Below, piece by piece: positions 1 to 11,659 of a stretch of DNA of 64,000 nt. A program made the translations under genes and the position numbers. The notes beneath the pieces are model-generated. The model ran no database searches. It saw nothing but the letters and a program-made list of their open reading frames with translations, and was not told the DNA's origin. The first letter of the stretch is position 1. Each line of letters opens with the position of its first letter. Source of the DNA: Allium sativum (lineage: Eukaryota; Streptophyta; Magnoliopsida; Asparagales; Amaryllidaceae); NCBI GenBank assembly GCA_030737875.1, contig CM060915.1, forward strand, positions 364,123,863-364,187,862, read 5' to 3'.

Positions 1-1064
1 TATGAAACCCAAACGATGCTTAACATAGATCAATTATACTTGCAAATAGACATGAAAATGATATCATAGGTTTTGGGTCATGAAGACATAAACGGTTTCA
101 AGTCTAAAACATGTTTACATAAATTCTAATTTAGACTAAGGGAATTTACATAGTCCATGCCTTCGACATATACATAAAGGGATCAATTTCTAATCTTTGC
201 CACAAACTTGCAAGTGCCATTGTTTTTCATATACAACTTTTCAATAGGCTTGCATCAATCAATTTATGCCACAAACATCAATACATAAGTCATGATAGAA
301 CCATCACAATACATAGTATTTTATACAATACAATAACACAATTCTATTTTCATTCACATCGAATCACATCACAATTTTTATTCATATTCTGAAAGGTCAC
401 TATACTTACAACGAATGCAGAACTTGAATTCTGGATTCTGAATTCTGAAATTGAGATGCGCTCCTTTGGGTAGACTAACGTTGCATTGATTAATTTGGTT
501 TAAACTCTAATCTTCTTCTTAGTTTGATTCGTCTCTAGGCTTTTCTCTTGACGGCTATGTTTAATTCCTCCCTAGCAGCATGACGACTGCTTTCTCATTT
601 TTTTGTGTGAATTTTCAGTTGAGATTTAGGGTATATTTATAGATTTTTAAGTTGTTTTGAGCCGTCAGATGAAGACAGGAGGAATCTAGGCCATTCAAAG
701 TTCAGAGAGCCAATCAAGTGGTGACACGTCAGCCCTAGTGACACACAGAGCCACAGAAATTCGAGCCAGAGCCAGACCTGGCCAGCCTGGTCGACCAGGC
801 AGGTCGACACCCAGGTCGACACTATGGTCGACCTGGGGGGGACCAGGTCGACCTGGGGTGACAGGTCGAAACTATGATCGACCTGGGGTGACCAGGTCGA
901 CACCATAGTCGACCCTAAGGTCGACCTGGTCTCTGGGCGGGAATTTTCCCGCCCAACCCAGTTTGAACTTGAATTTCGAATTTTGAATTTAAAACTGACC
1001 TGTTTGAATTTAAATTTGATTCTGAAACTTCCGAAGGCCATAACTCCTTCATACGGGGTCCGAT
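1..1064 (-). repeat. Element 1 3' LTR, outer segment
   Basis: This collinear copy of about 13562-14620 of the 5' LTR stops at the CCGAT target duplication (1060-1064), where solo LTR Z begins. It carries the same minus-strand TATA-like box (634-641), GTCGAC array (785-930) and GGCGGGAA palindrome (936-953) as the 5' LTR. Reading frames here, for example at 637-1041, are non-coding LTR sequence. Confidence 0.92.
936..953. promoter_or_regulatory. E2F-like near-palindrome, element 1 3' LTR
   Basis: GGCGGGAATTTTCCCGCC: two 8-bp inverted halves around a TT spacer, containing TTTCCCGC. It lies about 300 bp upstream of the TATA-like box at 634-641 on the minus strand. Confidence 0.5.
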
Positions 1065-2073
1065 TGTGACGATCCCAAAACCCCGTTACACGGTGTTAAG
1101 GATAATCATTGGAATATAACATATTAATCATCATTAGCAGATCACAGATAATAGCATAAACATAAAATAGGATAATTTGCACACATATGACAACGGAATC
1201 ATATAGATATCACCACATCAGAGAGCACAGTGCAGGATACAACTTAGTGCATAATAATACATAATCAGTCACCATCGCCAGAGGCGGAATCATACATAAA
1301 GAGTACACAAAATAAATATCAGTCTACATCGCCAATGACAGAATCATAATATATATACAATAATGGCGGAAAGAGTCAAAGTCAGCACGGTGTAGTCAAG
1401 CCTCGCCATGAGCCAAAAGTGCACCAGATACCTGTAACTAGGCTGCCCGTGTGAAAATGAGGGCACCCGAGTTTGCAAGGTGAAACAAACTACGAGTCAG
1501 TCATGGGACTGATATGAGAAATCTACTTAACTTATTAACAACAATAATATGGCAAATCAAAGGACCACGCCACTTTCGCGGAACGGGTTTACTCCAATGA
1601 GTGCTAGTGCATGAAATAAAGTAAATGATTAAATCATCACAATGCTTTTTATAAAATGAAGCCATTATAAGACTCAGGTCCCATCACACAATGCAACGCA
1701 AGCCGGAGGATAGAATTTTACCTTATAATGGCCAAAAATGCTTCATACGTATAAAACAAAAGTGTTTGATATTATTACTAGTGCATATATGTTTCAAAAG
1801 CAAATTCAATCATAAATATGAATCCTAGACGGCGTGGGTACCATATATCATGTCGCCATACTAGTAATACAATCACATTCACATATTTCGTATTGGAAAT
1901 TGGATTCCTTCATGAGTCGAGGCAAGGGGCAAGCTCCTCTCCGTTCGAGACACTCTAGCAAATGTCTCAGGAACCCACTATGATCGTTGGAATCGGCTCG
2001 GCCGGTCCTCTCTTACTTTTGAGGATTGGCAATTCCTGAACACACGTTTCCCGGTCCTTACAGACCTATAATC

Positions 2074-2083
2074 GAGGCGCCTC
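2074..2083. other. Conserved 10-bp palindrome GAGGCGCCTC in Z
   Basis: This perfect palindrome lies in the 3' part of the LTR, inside a block also found in W (23472-23481) and in the element 3 LTR (57508-57517). The 3' LTR of element 3 has one changed base (63921-63930). Confidence 0.6.
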
Positions 2084-2989
2084 GCATTCCAACAACCACA
2101 CAGGTGAAAAGTATATATAATGTCAGGGCTGGTAGGTCACTGACACCACCTTAGCTAGAAAGAAACGTCGTGCTCTCCCAGCGGTCCGTCTCCCTTTTTG
2201 ACTCATACCGAGGTGTGAGGCTCGCGAAATCACGTTATACACAAAGCTACGTCACACAGACCATGCTTTGATCATCAACCACAAGACTTTGCTTTGCAAC
2301 AGAAGCCTTGATCATATGCCACTTAGGCGTGCCACACAGGCAATCCACTCCATGCGACTGATTTCTATCAATACATAACCTCTGAGCTCGTACGTCTCAG
2401 AGAAGGGCGTTAAGCAAGAGAATAAATTCTCCACCGCCAAACAGATATATATTTAACAGAGATCAATCAGCACAGAACAAAATCCAATGTCAGACACATA
2501 GTTCATTTACAAGTCCGTTATGGGTTTGAACAAAACCGGAGGCACCAAATTCCTCACATATCCGTACAATCAACAGTATGTTTGGACGGCTACTGCTTCA
2601 GCTCTTTCAAGGTAGCTACTCCGATCACGAGCATCAGTAGCGCCCATCCATCCAATGTGAAGATCGTCGGTCTTCAACCGTCTTCGACTCTTCGACTTCT
2701 CAACGTCGATCGATTATTTGAAATGAGATGAACTCGGCCTTTTCAAATAACCCACGTATATTTAGATTTTCAAATCAATTTATCACATGGTTGGACTATT
2801 CAACATTCACATTTCAGTCCTTTAGTTATAATTTTCATGTTAAATATCTTCAACCATCACATATCAAGCAAACACAACAAAATTGGTTTATTTCCACTAT
2901 ATATCATCTATAGTATTTTATAACGATATATCGCCATTTTTATTTATTTTAAAACGGCCATATTTAATTAAACGACGTTTCAGGTCGTG

Positions 2990-3420
2990 CCGATGCATTG
3001 GCGCTGTTTTTCACTAATTTTATTTTACACATATCTGAAAATCTAACCGTTGGATCTTCACAAATTTTATATCATTAGGAAGGTCATTTCAAAATGAATC
3101 CAACGGTTTCAGCTTTGGGAAAATCCGACGGTCGGATCTTCCACACTAGCCATTTGAAGTTACGATTTCAATTTACGAACTGCAGTGTCGTTATTCGATT
3201 TAATTCAATTATATATATATATATATAATCGTTTCTGGCGCTGTTTTTCTTCAGATTTGAATTAAGCATTCCAGACAATCCAACCGTCGGATCACTACAA
3301 GGTTGGTGCCATTTGAAAGATATTTCCAAGGCGAACCCAACGGTTGCGGTTTCGGGAAAATCCAATGGTCGGATTTCCCGCACTCGTCGTTTGAAATCAC
3401 GCTTTCAAAACACGAACTGC
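2990..3420 (-). repeat. Tandem duplication of about 238 bp in solo LTR Z
   Basis: Two diverged copies begin with CGCTGTTTTTC (near 3001 and 3239). Each contains a CCAACGGTTxxGGxTT block followed by a GGTCGGAT block. W and Y carry one copy of the same module (near 21345-21530 and 24880-25080). Confidence 0.7.
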
Positions 3421-3889
3421 ACGGCCACGTTTCGTTTTAATTTTATTTATATTTATATATTTATATAAATATAGTTCATTCAAAAATTCCTATATCGTTT
3501 TCACTTCAGATATTTCACTAACGCCTTTAGATTTTGGAAAATTGTGCCATAACCTCCTTTGTATGAGAGGAACAGGGAAAATTCCCAAATAGCCACACGG
3601 GCGTCTCATGTCAAAAAGAAAAAGAAAAAGCCAAGCGGCTAGCCAACAGTCTCATAAAATCGTCACCCAAACAAAACAGTAAACGTGTACCTATTTGTCG
3701 AGCACAAAATTTTATTCCTCTTCTCTAGCCCCTTTTGCTATAACCTGTTTAATAAATATGCATGTATATATATACAGTTCTAATCACTTATCATTTTCCA
3801 TTCAACTTCATATTTGATTCAATTTGGTTTAAAAACACCATTCATTCTAATGTTGCATGCATAGGCAAAAATCATATCATTGGCTAATT

Positions 3890-4520
3890 AATGAATATTT
3901 CAACTCATGCATATTTATTTGAACAAGTGGCTATTTTTAACACTTCACATTTCAAAATTGATAATTTTGGTGAACTAAAATATATTTCAACACATGATTA
4001 TTTTATTTAGTTCCTATGCCTGTTTAAAATAATATTTCTTTCACAAATATTAATTTCAACGCTCGCATATCTTTAGCATATCACATATATGATAAAAATG
4101 ATGTTTTTATCATTTAAAATATTTATTCAACAAATGAATGTTTCCAACACTTCATAGTTTCAATAAAAATGTAATTTTTATTATTCGATCTTTTTATTCA
4201 ACACATGAACTTTTCCAATACACACACTTCTCAACACATGAGCACCTCCACACATGGATATTTTATATATGTTGTTCATATAAGAAAGATGAAATTTTTA
4301 TTTTGAAACTATTTATATATAAGGCGAATATTTTTCATACTTCATATATATTATAAAAATGTGATTTTTATTGTTTAAACACTTCATTAATTCAGAAATG
4401 AATTTAATTTTCACACATCACTTTTCAACACATGAACATTTCCACACATGGATATAGTTTCAACATATGACTTTAATTTCAACGCATGAAGATAATTTCA
4501 ACATATGAAAATAATTCTAA
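3890..4520 (-). repeat. Degenerate CAACACATGAA repeats in Z
   Basis: An AT-rich stretch with many spaced copies of CAACACATGAA/TATTT. It occupies the position, downstream of the leader splice donor, where the other giant LTRs hold their own AT-rich repeats (Y 25420-25560, W 20590-20730). No coding signal. Confidence 0.6.
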
Positions 4521-5220
4521 CACATGAATATTATTCAAAATTACGGCAGCATAACGGCAGGGTAGTTAAAACCGGCACCGTCCCTAGTACGGCTCCTCGC
4601 TCTACCTTAAAACCTCGCGGTTTTTGACAATGGGGATTCATGCATCTAATTCGCATGCAGGCGGCATGTTTTATTTTTATTTCCACAATTTTTCCAATTC
4701 ATTTCAATCACCAATGGGTATTTTTCAACCACAACCAAACAATATCAACCACAAACAATTATTCAACCATTCGTATTTTTCATCCAATGTTTCACACCAA
4801 TTCACAACAATAAATATCGTCCATGGTTTGTGGACGAGGGGAGTGTGTGTGTATATATATATATATATATTATTTCTATATTTCACTTGCATTTCAACAT
4901 ATATATCAATTATTCTATGCATGTATAATTCATACTTCGCTTATATAGCTTACACATCGCATGTACATGAGGTATACAACACGTGTGTAATTTATATTTC
5001 GCTTATATAATTTATATGCGACATTTTCCATTCAAATTCATATTTTTTTAGATTTCTCACATTGGTTTTCGGAGTGCTAAAAATCGTAGATGACTCAGAA
5101 AAATCCGCGGTCTCTTCTATGTGGTAGAGAGCTTCCTTACGGTCCCGATGTTTCCTGTTTCATCGAATTTCGTCAACACACCATAAAGATATGATTTTTC
5201 AAAGTGCAAACATCAAAAAG

Positions 5221-5636
5221 AACTCACCTTTCACGATGGTTCAAAACTAGGTTTGCGGTTTTCGCGAAAATCGAGGCAAGAGGGGATGATCGGAGGTGCT
5301 GACGTGGAAGAGGAAGGAGAGGGGAGTCGATCGGTGGCGGTTTGGGGTGGCTCGGTGGTCGGTGGCGATCAGGGCGGCGTTGGGAAGTTGGCGACTTCCT
5401 CGGCTCGATTCAGGCGATAGTGTGGTCAAGGGGGTGTGAGGGTTGGTCGGATTTGAAGAGGAGGAGCGGCGGCGTTGACTGGTGGTGGTGGCGGCGGCGA
5501 TAGGGGGCTGAGGCGGCGGCGATTTGAAGGGGAAGGTTGCGATCGGTTTTCGCCATTGATAACGAAGGAAGCAGGTTTTTTTTATATTTTAATTTATGAA
5601 AGAAATTTTCTGATTCGCCTATATATATATATATTA
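5221..5636 (-). promoter_or_regulatory. Predicted promoter, GC-rich leader and 5' splice donor of LTR Z
   Basis: On the minus strand a TATA-like run (5621-5636) is followed by a GC-rich stretch (about 5240-5560) and then by AAAG|GTGAGTT, a near-consensus donor whose intron side starts at 5227. An AT-rich region follows. Short frames on both strands here reflect low stop-codon density in GC-rich DNA, not proteins. The promoter and splicing are inferred from motifs and from the same arrangement in W, X, Y and element 3. Confidence 0.5.
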
Positions 5637-6399
5637 TTCAGAAGATTAGGGTTTTCCCATATGAACCCCAATTCGAACCCAACGACTGTCGCCCCTAGCT
5701 AAATACCCCCATCCCGGACACAATGGGATATGTTTCGCTGGCCAATTCGACTGTTACAGTCAGTTATTTTTCAAATAAAAGTATAAAACATTTAATTTTT
5801 AACTCTTAACGTACATTTCAATTTGCCAGGGCCACAAACTGATTCGAAAAATTCCAGAAAAATAAATCTAGCTATGTTTTGACGCTACGGTCCCAACAAA
5901 ACTAGTTTCGTCGAATTCTGAGATCGTTTGAAAAATGGCCATTTTCTGGTCGATCCTATTTAACAGAAATTGACCAAACACATTTTCTTTTGCCACGCTC
6001 ACATACTAGCTTCAAAAATTATGAAGTTTGACAACAAAAGTGGTTTCGTCGAATTCCGAGGTCGTTTGCAAAATATCAATTTTCCAAGGCTATATATTCT
6101 ATATAACGACCTTTCTGAAAATCCATTCGGCCATAACTTTTGATTCCCGTTATGAAACTTCGATTTTTCAGATTCGTTAGAAAGGTATTGACTAACAGAT
6201 TTAAATATTTTTGGTTTCGCTAAAATCCGTTATATTTTCCACCCTGCACAGTCAGTCAAAGTTTGAATTCAAATTTTCAAACTGACTCACTATTTCTAAT
6301 TCACTATTTTATTGAAATATTCTATTTCAATTGTTCAAATTCCTTTGAAATGACCAATTTAAAAATTTTAAATTGGCTCGTATTTTCCGGGTTTTTACA

Positions 6400-6545
6400 C
6401 CGATTCGCGCAAACTCGGACTCTATCTCAAGCAGAATTTCGAGACGAACGCAATGGCGTAACCCGTTTCCCTTAATTCTTTCATTTAGAATTAATTACAC
6501 TTTAATTTGTGCGGCTTAATGTTATAAAATTCACGGGTTGTTACA
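6400..6545 (-). repeat. Element 1 3' LTR, inner end after the Z insertion
   Basis: The sequence resumes exactly where 1064 left off, after the second CCGAT copy (6400-6404). It matches 14616-14767 and ends at 6545 with TTACA, so the minus-strand LTR starts TGTAACAACCCGTG. The polypurine tract adjoins it. Confidence 0.9.
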
Positions 6546-6557
6546 TTCTCCCCTCTT
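6546..6557 (-). other. Polypurine tract of element 1
   Basis: The minus strand reads AAGAGGGGAGAA directly before the LTR start TGTAACA. This is the usual site of plus-strand priming. Confidence 0.9.
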
Positions 6558-7151
6558 AAAAGGATTTCGTCCCCGAAATCTTCAAGTTAGGAAGAATGTA
6601 TATCCTACCATCCAACAGTCCATCTACTCAACCAACAAACGCAGGCATCCACTGTCCTTAAAAGACTTCTAATGCTTCATGATCATATGCATAGTGTGTG
6701 TATATGTCCTTATCTAATGCAGAAACCAGGCGGTCTACTGATTCACTTGACCTCCTTAATGGGAATCATGTAAGTGTCATGAATCCATTATGTATGCAAA
6801 TTTTCCTACTCATAATTCTACATGAGCGCACAACTACTCATACAAATGAGACAACCATATGATAGCATATCAAGTTTCAACCATATACAAATGAGAATAC
6901 ATATATGCATATGCAATATGAAGTGACTGAGCCGATCTATACCCTAGGGTGTGTGTGTGTATATGCATCCACGAGCAACCACTAACAACCACTAGCAACC
7001 ATTTGCAACCATCATCCATAACATGTTTTCAAATACATGTTTGCATCCATTTGTTTTCTACCTAAGGAGTTAGGGAAAAGAACCGAGGAGATGTACCTAA
7101 AAAGATAGATAAAGCATAACTTAAGGAAAAAGAGAGAGATCAAAGATGTAC
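6546..7151 (-). other. Element 1 pol 3' tail: intron-like gap plus FGDEILL tail
   Basis: The chromodomain ends at LLFE and is followed by GAGG|GTACATC (donor side at 7151). About 560 bp of AT-rich sequence with no homology to pol follows. Then 6546-6590 reads in one frame as LEDFGDEILLRGEN up to the polypurine tract, a tail that in related chromoviruses is joined directly to the end of pol. The gap therefore looks like an intron or an inserted non-coding segment. The acceptor is not certain; an AG is present just before the tail (about 6580-6582). Confidence 0.45.
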
Positions 7152-8358
7152 CCTCAAAAAGAAGAAGGTAGGCAGCGCGTATTCTGTCCTCAGTTTCCCA
7201 AGTAGCGTCTTCCTCGGCGTTGCTCCACTGAACTTTAACGAGTTTGACTTCGCGGTTGCGTAGCTTTTTCACTTCAGTTCCTAGGATGTGGGTTGGAACT
7301 CTCCTCACAGTTGCTTCACGTTCCACTTCGGCTTCTTCTAGAATGCTAGGTTCCACCACTTCCGCAGACTCATGCAAACACTTCCGGAGGTGAGAAACAT
7401 GAAAGACGTTGTGAACTCCGTCCAGTCTCTCGGGTAGCTCTAATCTATAGGCCATCTTTCCAACCTTCTTGATGATAGGAAACGGTCCTACAAATCTTGG
7501 TGCTAGCTTTCCTGCGGATCCAAAACGAACGACGTTCCTTAAAGGTGATACCTTAAGGAAAACCCTGTCCCCAACCTCAAACTCAAGGTCGGTCCTTCTT
7601 TTGTCGGCGTAGGATTTCTGTCGGTCTTGGGCAGTCTTCATTTTCTTTCGTATCAGGTCCACTTTCTCCGAAGTCTCTCGAGTCATGTCTGGCCCAAGTA
7701 TAAGCATATCTGTAGACTCCCACCAACAAGTTGGTGATTTGCACGGTCTTCCGTACAAGGCTTCGAAGGGTGCCATACCAATGGTAGCTTGGTAGCTGTT
7801 GTTGTAGGCAAATTCCACTAAAGGAAGGTGATCCTCCCAAGTCCCTCCAAAGTCAGGAACGCAAAGTCTTAAAAGATCCTCTAAAACTCTATTCACCCTT
7901 TCCGTCTGGCTATCGGTTTAGGGGTGATAGGTCGTGCTCAAACATAACTATGTGCCTACAGCTTCTTGCAGACTCCGCCAAAACTCACTTGTGAAGATAG
8001 GGTCTCGGTCACTAACAATGCTGGAGGGTATCCCATGGAGTTGAACTATTTCCTTGAGATAAAGAGATGCTAGAGATGCGGCAGTCCTTCTAATCTTGAT
8101 AGGTATGAAGTGGGTGCTCTTAGTAAGCCTATCTACTATTACTCAAATGCTAGTGTTGCCTCTTCTCGACCTAGGCAGTCCATCAATGAAGTCCATTGAA
8201 ATGCTATCCCACTTCCATTGTGGGACCTCTAATGGATGAAGTAGTCCTCCAGGTTTCTTCTGTTCCACCTTGACCCGTTGGCAGGCCATGCACTTAGAAA
8301 CGAAATCTGCCACGTCTTGTTTCATGTCGTTCCAAAAGAAAGTCCTTTTTATATCTTT
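7152..8358 (-). pseudogene. pol: Element 1 integrase core and chromodomain, broken by stops
   Basis: Integrase inserts the element cDNA into host DNA, and the chromodomain is thought to guide it to marked chromatin. Visible in order are the zinc-finger cysteines (CMAC), the first catalytic Asp in SMDFIDGLP, the second in SDRDP, the third acidic residue in QTERVNR, a GPF motif (GKLAPRFVGPFPI), and a chromodomain with WETED near the end. One frame runs throughout but is cut by stops at 8359-8361 (a Tyr codon expected), 8143-8145 (Trp expected), 7948-7950 and 7918-7920 (Gln expected). The last uninterrupted stretch is 7012-7896. There is no intron between the G and the IPSS that follow the first core Asp, unlike element 3. 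Not functional as it stands. Confidence 0.9.
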
Positions 8359-9387
8359 CTACATCTTATCACCGCCAGGGTGTATAGTCATATTGGAATG
8401 ATGCGCTTCCTCGAGAACCTTCTTTGTCAACTCCCTTGCTTGTGGGACACATAACCTTCCATCTCTCCTCAGCCAACCCTTATCATCTATGGCATACCTA
8501 CTGAGGTGAGTAGAAGTCTCACCCCTAATAAGTTTATCAATTACATCAACAAGCTGAGGGTCTTCACGTTGTGCAACCCCAATTGAGTCTAAGAGAGTAG
8601 GGAGTACATCGAGAGATGCTAGCAAACCCGATACAAAATCTGAGGAGGGCCTAAAGTTAAAACTGGCTATATACTCCAAGCTTTGCCTTTCCACGAAGAG
8701 CGGACTTAAGGTCAGTTTCTTTCGGCTCAACGCGTCTGCTACTACGTTGCCTTTGCCGGGAGTATAGGAAATTTCAAAGTCATACGAGGCAAGAAACTCC
8801 ATCCATCTTTGCTGCCTCAAGTTAAGATCCTTCTGCGAGAAGAGATATTTCAACGATTTATGGTCAGTGTATAATTCAAACTTCTCACCTAGGAGATAAT
8901 AGCGCCATGACTTAAGCGCAAAGACGATGGCGGCTAACTCAAGATCGTGGGTTGGGTAGTTCTTTTCATGAACTTTCAATTGTCTTCTGCCATAAGCTAC
9001 TACCCTGCCTTCTTGCATTAGAACAGCGCCTAGTCCCGTTCCACATGCATCCGTATATACTGTGAACATTTTGCTTCCATCTAGCGAGGTCAGAACTGGG
9101 GTTGTTGTGAGATCCCGTTTTAATCGTTGGAAGGCGAACTCGCAGTCCAAGTCCCAAGTGAAAGCCAGATTCTTCTTTGTTAACCTTGTGAGTGGGGCTG
9201 AGATTTTCGCGAAATCCCTAATAAACTTTCGGTAAAAACCGGCTAGCCCAAGAAAGCTTCGAACTTCGGTTGCATTTCTTCGTGTCTTCCAATATTGCAC
9301 TGCCACCACTTTCGCGGGGTCCACGGCCAACCCATCTTTAGACACTATATGCCCCAAAAATCTTACTTCTTTTCTCAGAAGTGACAC
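8359..9387 (-). pseudogene. pol: Element 1 RT C-terminus, RNase H and integrase zinc finger
   Basis: This frame continues the polyprotein after a frameshift. It starts in the RT thumb/connection ([12 protein letters not shown]), then RNase H with TDACG, DLELAA, TDHKSL and ADALSRK carrying the expected acidic residues, then the His pair of the integrase HHCC finger ([16 protein letters not shown]), and ends at the stop at 8359. RNase H removes the RNA template during cDNA synthesis. It overlaps the upstream frame by 13 nt. Compared with relatives, the junction (about 9375-9387) fits loss of about 4 nt from a Trp-Leu position, so this is damage and not programmed frameshifting. Confidence 0.9.
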
Positions 9388-11471
9388 TTGGAGAATTTGG
9401 CTTTTAGTTGATGAGTTCGAAGAGTTTCCATGATTTCTTTCAGATGCTGAGCATGCTTTTCCTCATTCTTTGAGAATATTAAGATGTCATCTACGAAGAC
9501 AACCACATATTTGTTGAGGAATTCTCTGAACACCCTGCTCATTAGGTCTACGAAATAAGAGGGTGCGTTTGTCAAGCCAAAAGGCATGACAAGCCACTTG
9601 AAGAAACCGTCTGGGGTTCTGAACGTTGTCTTATCAATACTATCTTTAGCTACTCTTAGCTGATGGAACCCAGTTGCCAGATCAAGTTGGGAGAACACCG
9701 TCGCACCAACAAGCTGATCAAACAAATCATCGATTCGGGGAAGAGGGTGCCTATTTTTCTTGGTCAATTTGTCTAACTCCCTATAGTTGACGCAAAGGCG
9801 AAGCGAACCGTCCGCTTTGGTTGCAAACACCACTGGAGCACCCCATTCCGAAATGCTCCTTCTAATGAACCCCTTTTCGAGAAGTTCTTTAACCTGCTTA
9901 CTGAGCTCCTTTCTCTCCCTTGGAGCCATGTGTCTGACAGGTAAAGCTACAGGCTTTGCGTTATCCACAAGATATATGCGGAAGTCTATTTCCCACCTCA
10001 GAGGTAAACCTTTCACCTCCTCAAAGACATCCGGATATTCCCAGACTACTCTTACTGATTGCAAATTCTCATCGGAAGCATCAAGCGACTCTAGATAACT
10101 TAGCATAACAACATTCAAGGGATTACAAGAAATTTCTAGAGTGTTACCAAGCCGAGTCAAGAGTCTAACTACTCTTTTCTCACAATCAAGAATGGCACTA
10201 TTACTGGATAACCAGTCCATGCCTAAGATCAAACCATATCCCGAGAAGCCTAAGACAAAGGCATCATAACTAAACTCAACGCTGAGAATAGATATTTTCA
10301 AACCCAAACAAACCATTGACAAGTAAGCGGAGCCCCCAATTGGATTTGAAACTACTAAGGGATCTTCTACCACACTAGTGTCTACATGCAGAGATTCTAC
10401 TAAGGCAGATGAAATAAAAGAGTGTGATGCGCCAGAGTCAAAAAGTGTACGAACTGGATGATCATAAAGATAGACCACACTTTCTACAGAAATATTACTA
10501 CCTCGATCCTGCTGAGGTGCCACTAGCGCATGAACCTGACCCCCTGAAGTGGATCCGGCTTTCTGTCCCTGCCCTTTCTTCTTTGGGCGGTCCTTAGCTT
10601 GGTGCCCAGTCTCTCCACAATGGAAGAAACCACCCATCTTCGCCTTTCTTTTCCGGCAGTCTTTTGATATATGGCCCACAATGCCACAGAAATTGCACCT
10701 TCTCTTCTCACGGGGCTTATTGTTCTTCCCTCCTTTCTTGAAGTCGATTTTCTTTGCTTGTAGACCCTCTCTCTTCTCTTCCATCTTAGCTTCTTTCTTG
10801 CCGTGGTCTTCCTCGTGTAGCAACGCCATGTCCACCAAGCTTTCATAAGTCACTCCCATGGATACATGGGTCATGGCAAGGCTGTGTAGAGGCTCATTCA
10901 AACCCTTGACGAAGCGAAGTGCCTTCTTGTGTTGGGTGTTTACTAAGTCTAACCCAAATCTGGCCAGCTGATTAAATTGATTAACATATTCCCTGATTGT
11001 CATGCTCCCCTGTTTCAGAGTTAGGAACTTCTCCATTTGCAGGCTTCTTTCATCTTGGGAGAGAAATTTCATTTCAAACCTTGTCTTGAAATCTTCCCAT
11101 GTTTCCACCGCCCTTTGAGCATTGGTAACTTCCCACCAATAGGAAGCTTCATACTTAAGCAACCATACCGCTAGTTGTATCTTTTGCCTGTCATCAACCC
11201 CGAAGATGACAAACAGATCCTCAGTCTCCTTTAGCCAGTTTCTTGCCCCTACAAAGGATTCTGTCCCATAAAAGTCTTTTCCACCCATTGTCTTGAAGTC
11301 TCTACATGTTTTTGCAAAGGCATTTCCACGAGGAGTTGGAGGACGATTAGGAACCGCGGCCACTAGAGGAGGGATGTTTGCTGGGGCCGCGCCATTGGCC
11401 CTTGCTTTTAAGTACCTCCTAAACCAGCCGAGAATCGGCACTCCTTCCGGGAGGTTAAGGTCTCCAGACAT
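9375..11471 (-). pseudogene. gag-pol: Element 1 gag-protease-RT polyprotein (698 aa), frameshifted at its end
   Basis: The start is the Met of MSGDLNLPEGVPILGWF, 176 nt after the primer site; the same N-terminus opens gag in element 2. Residues 60-200 are the retrotransposon gag domain (SYWWEVTNA, EYVNQFNQLARFG). A zinc knuckle is intact at 259-272 (C-X2-C-X4-H-X4-C). A second at 282-295 has lost its first and last Cys (Phe282, Arg295). The aspartic protease has DSGA at 345-348. RT runs from about 460 with LPRIDDLFDQL and the catalytic FVDDIL at 659-664. Gag and pol are in one frame, as in many chromoviruses. The frame ends in RT at SKCHF because of a small deletion. Gag forms the particle, protease cuts the polyprotein, RT copies RNA to DNA. 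Confidence 0.93.
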
Positions 11472-11647
11472 GCTGAAACAGAAAGGAAAAATTCAAAACG
11501 AAGGACAGAGAGAGATAGATAGGGCACATGGCTTTGGGGGATTTTGTCTTTTTATAAACATAACATTTTTTTCTTGAAAAATGCTTCTTTAAACTTTCTT
11601 TTTTTGAAAACAATTTCAAAAACTTTTATCTTATCAGGTAAACCCAT

Positions 11648-11659
11648 GCTCTGATACCA
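11648..11659 (-). other. Primer binding site of element 1 (initiator Met tRNA)
   Basis: The minus strand reads TGGTATCAGAGC two bases after the LTR end (TTTCA|CT). It is complementary to the 3' end of plant initiator methionine tRNA, the usual primer of Ty3/gypsy elements. The 176-bp leader between it and the gag start at 11471 is otherwise unremarkable. Confidence 0.92.

Larger units (their letters stand above)
1065..6399 (-). mobile_element. Solo giant LTR Z (5,335 bp) with perfect CCGAT duplication
   Basis: Read on the minus strand it starts TGTAAAAACCCGG and ends ATCGTCACA, a TG...CA terminus, and it is flanked by CCGAT on both sides. The empty site survives in the partner LTR near 14617. 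It contains no PBS, PPT or retroviral protein, and it aligns along its length with the LTRs of element 3 and with W, so it is a solo LTR left by LTR-LTR recombination. In LTR sense it has a 5' block shared with X, Y, W and element 3 (about 5700-6399), a TATA-like AT run (5621-5636), a GC-rich leader, a splice donor at 5227, AT-rich repeats, and the GAGGCGCCTC palindrome at 2074-2083. Confidence 0.9.

Noticed and set aside
9375..9387. Programmed frameshift between the two pol frames of element 1
   Set aside because: It lies in the middle of RT, and alignment with the family pattern indicates a small deletion.
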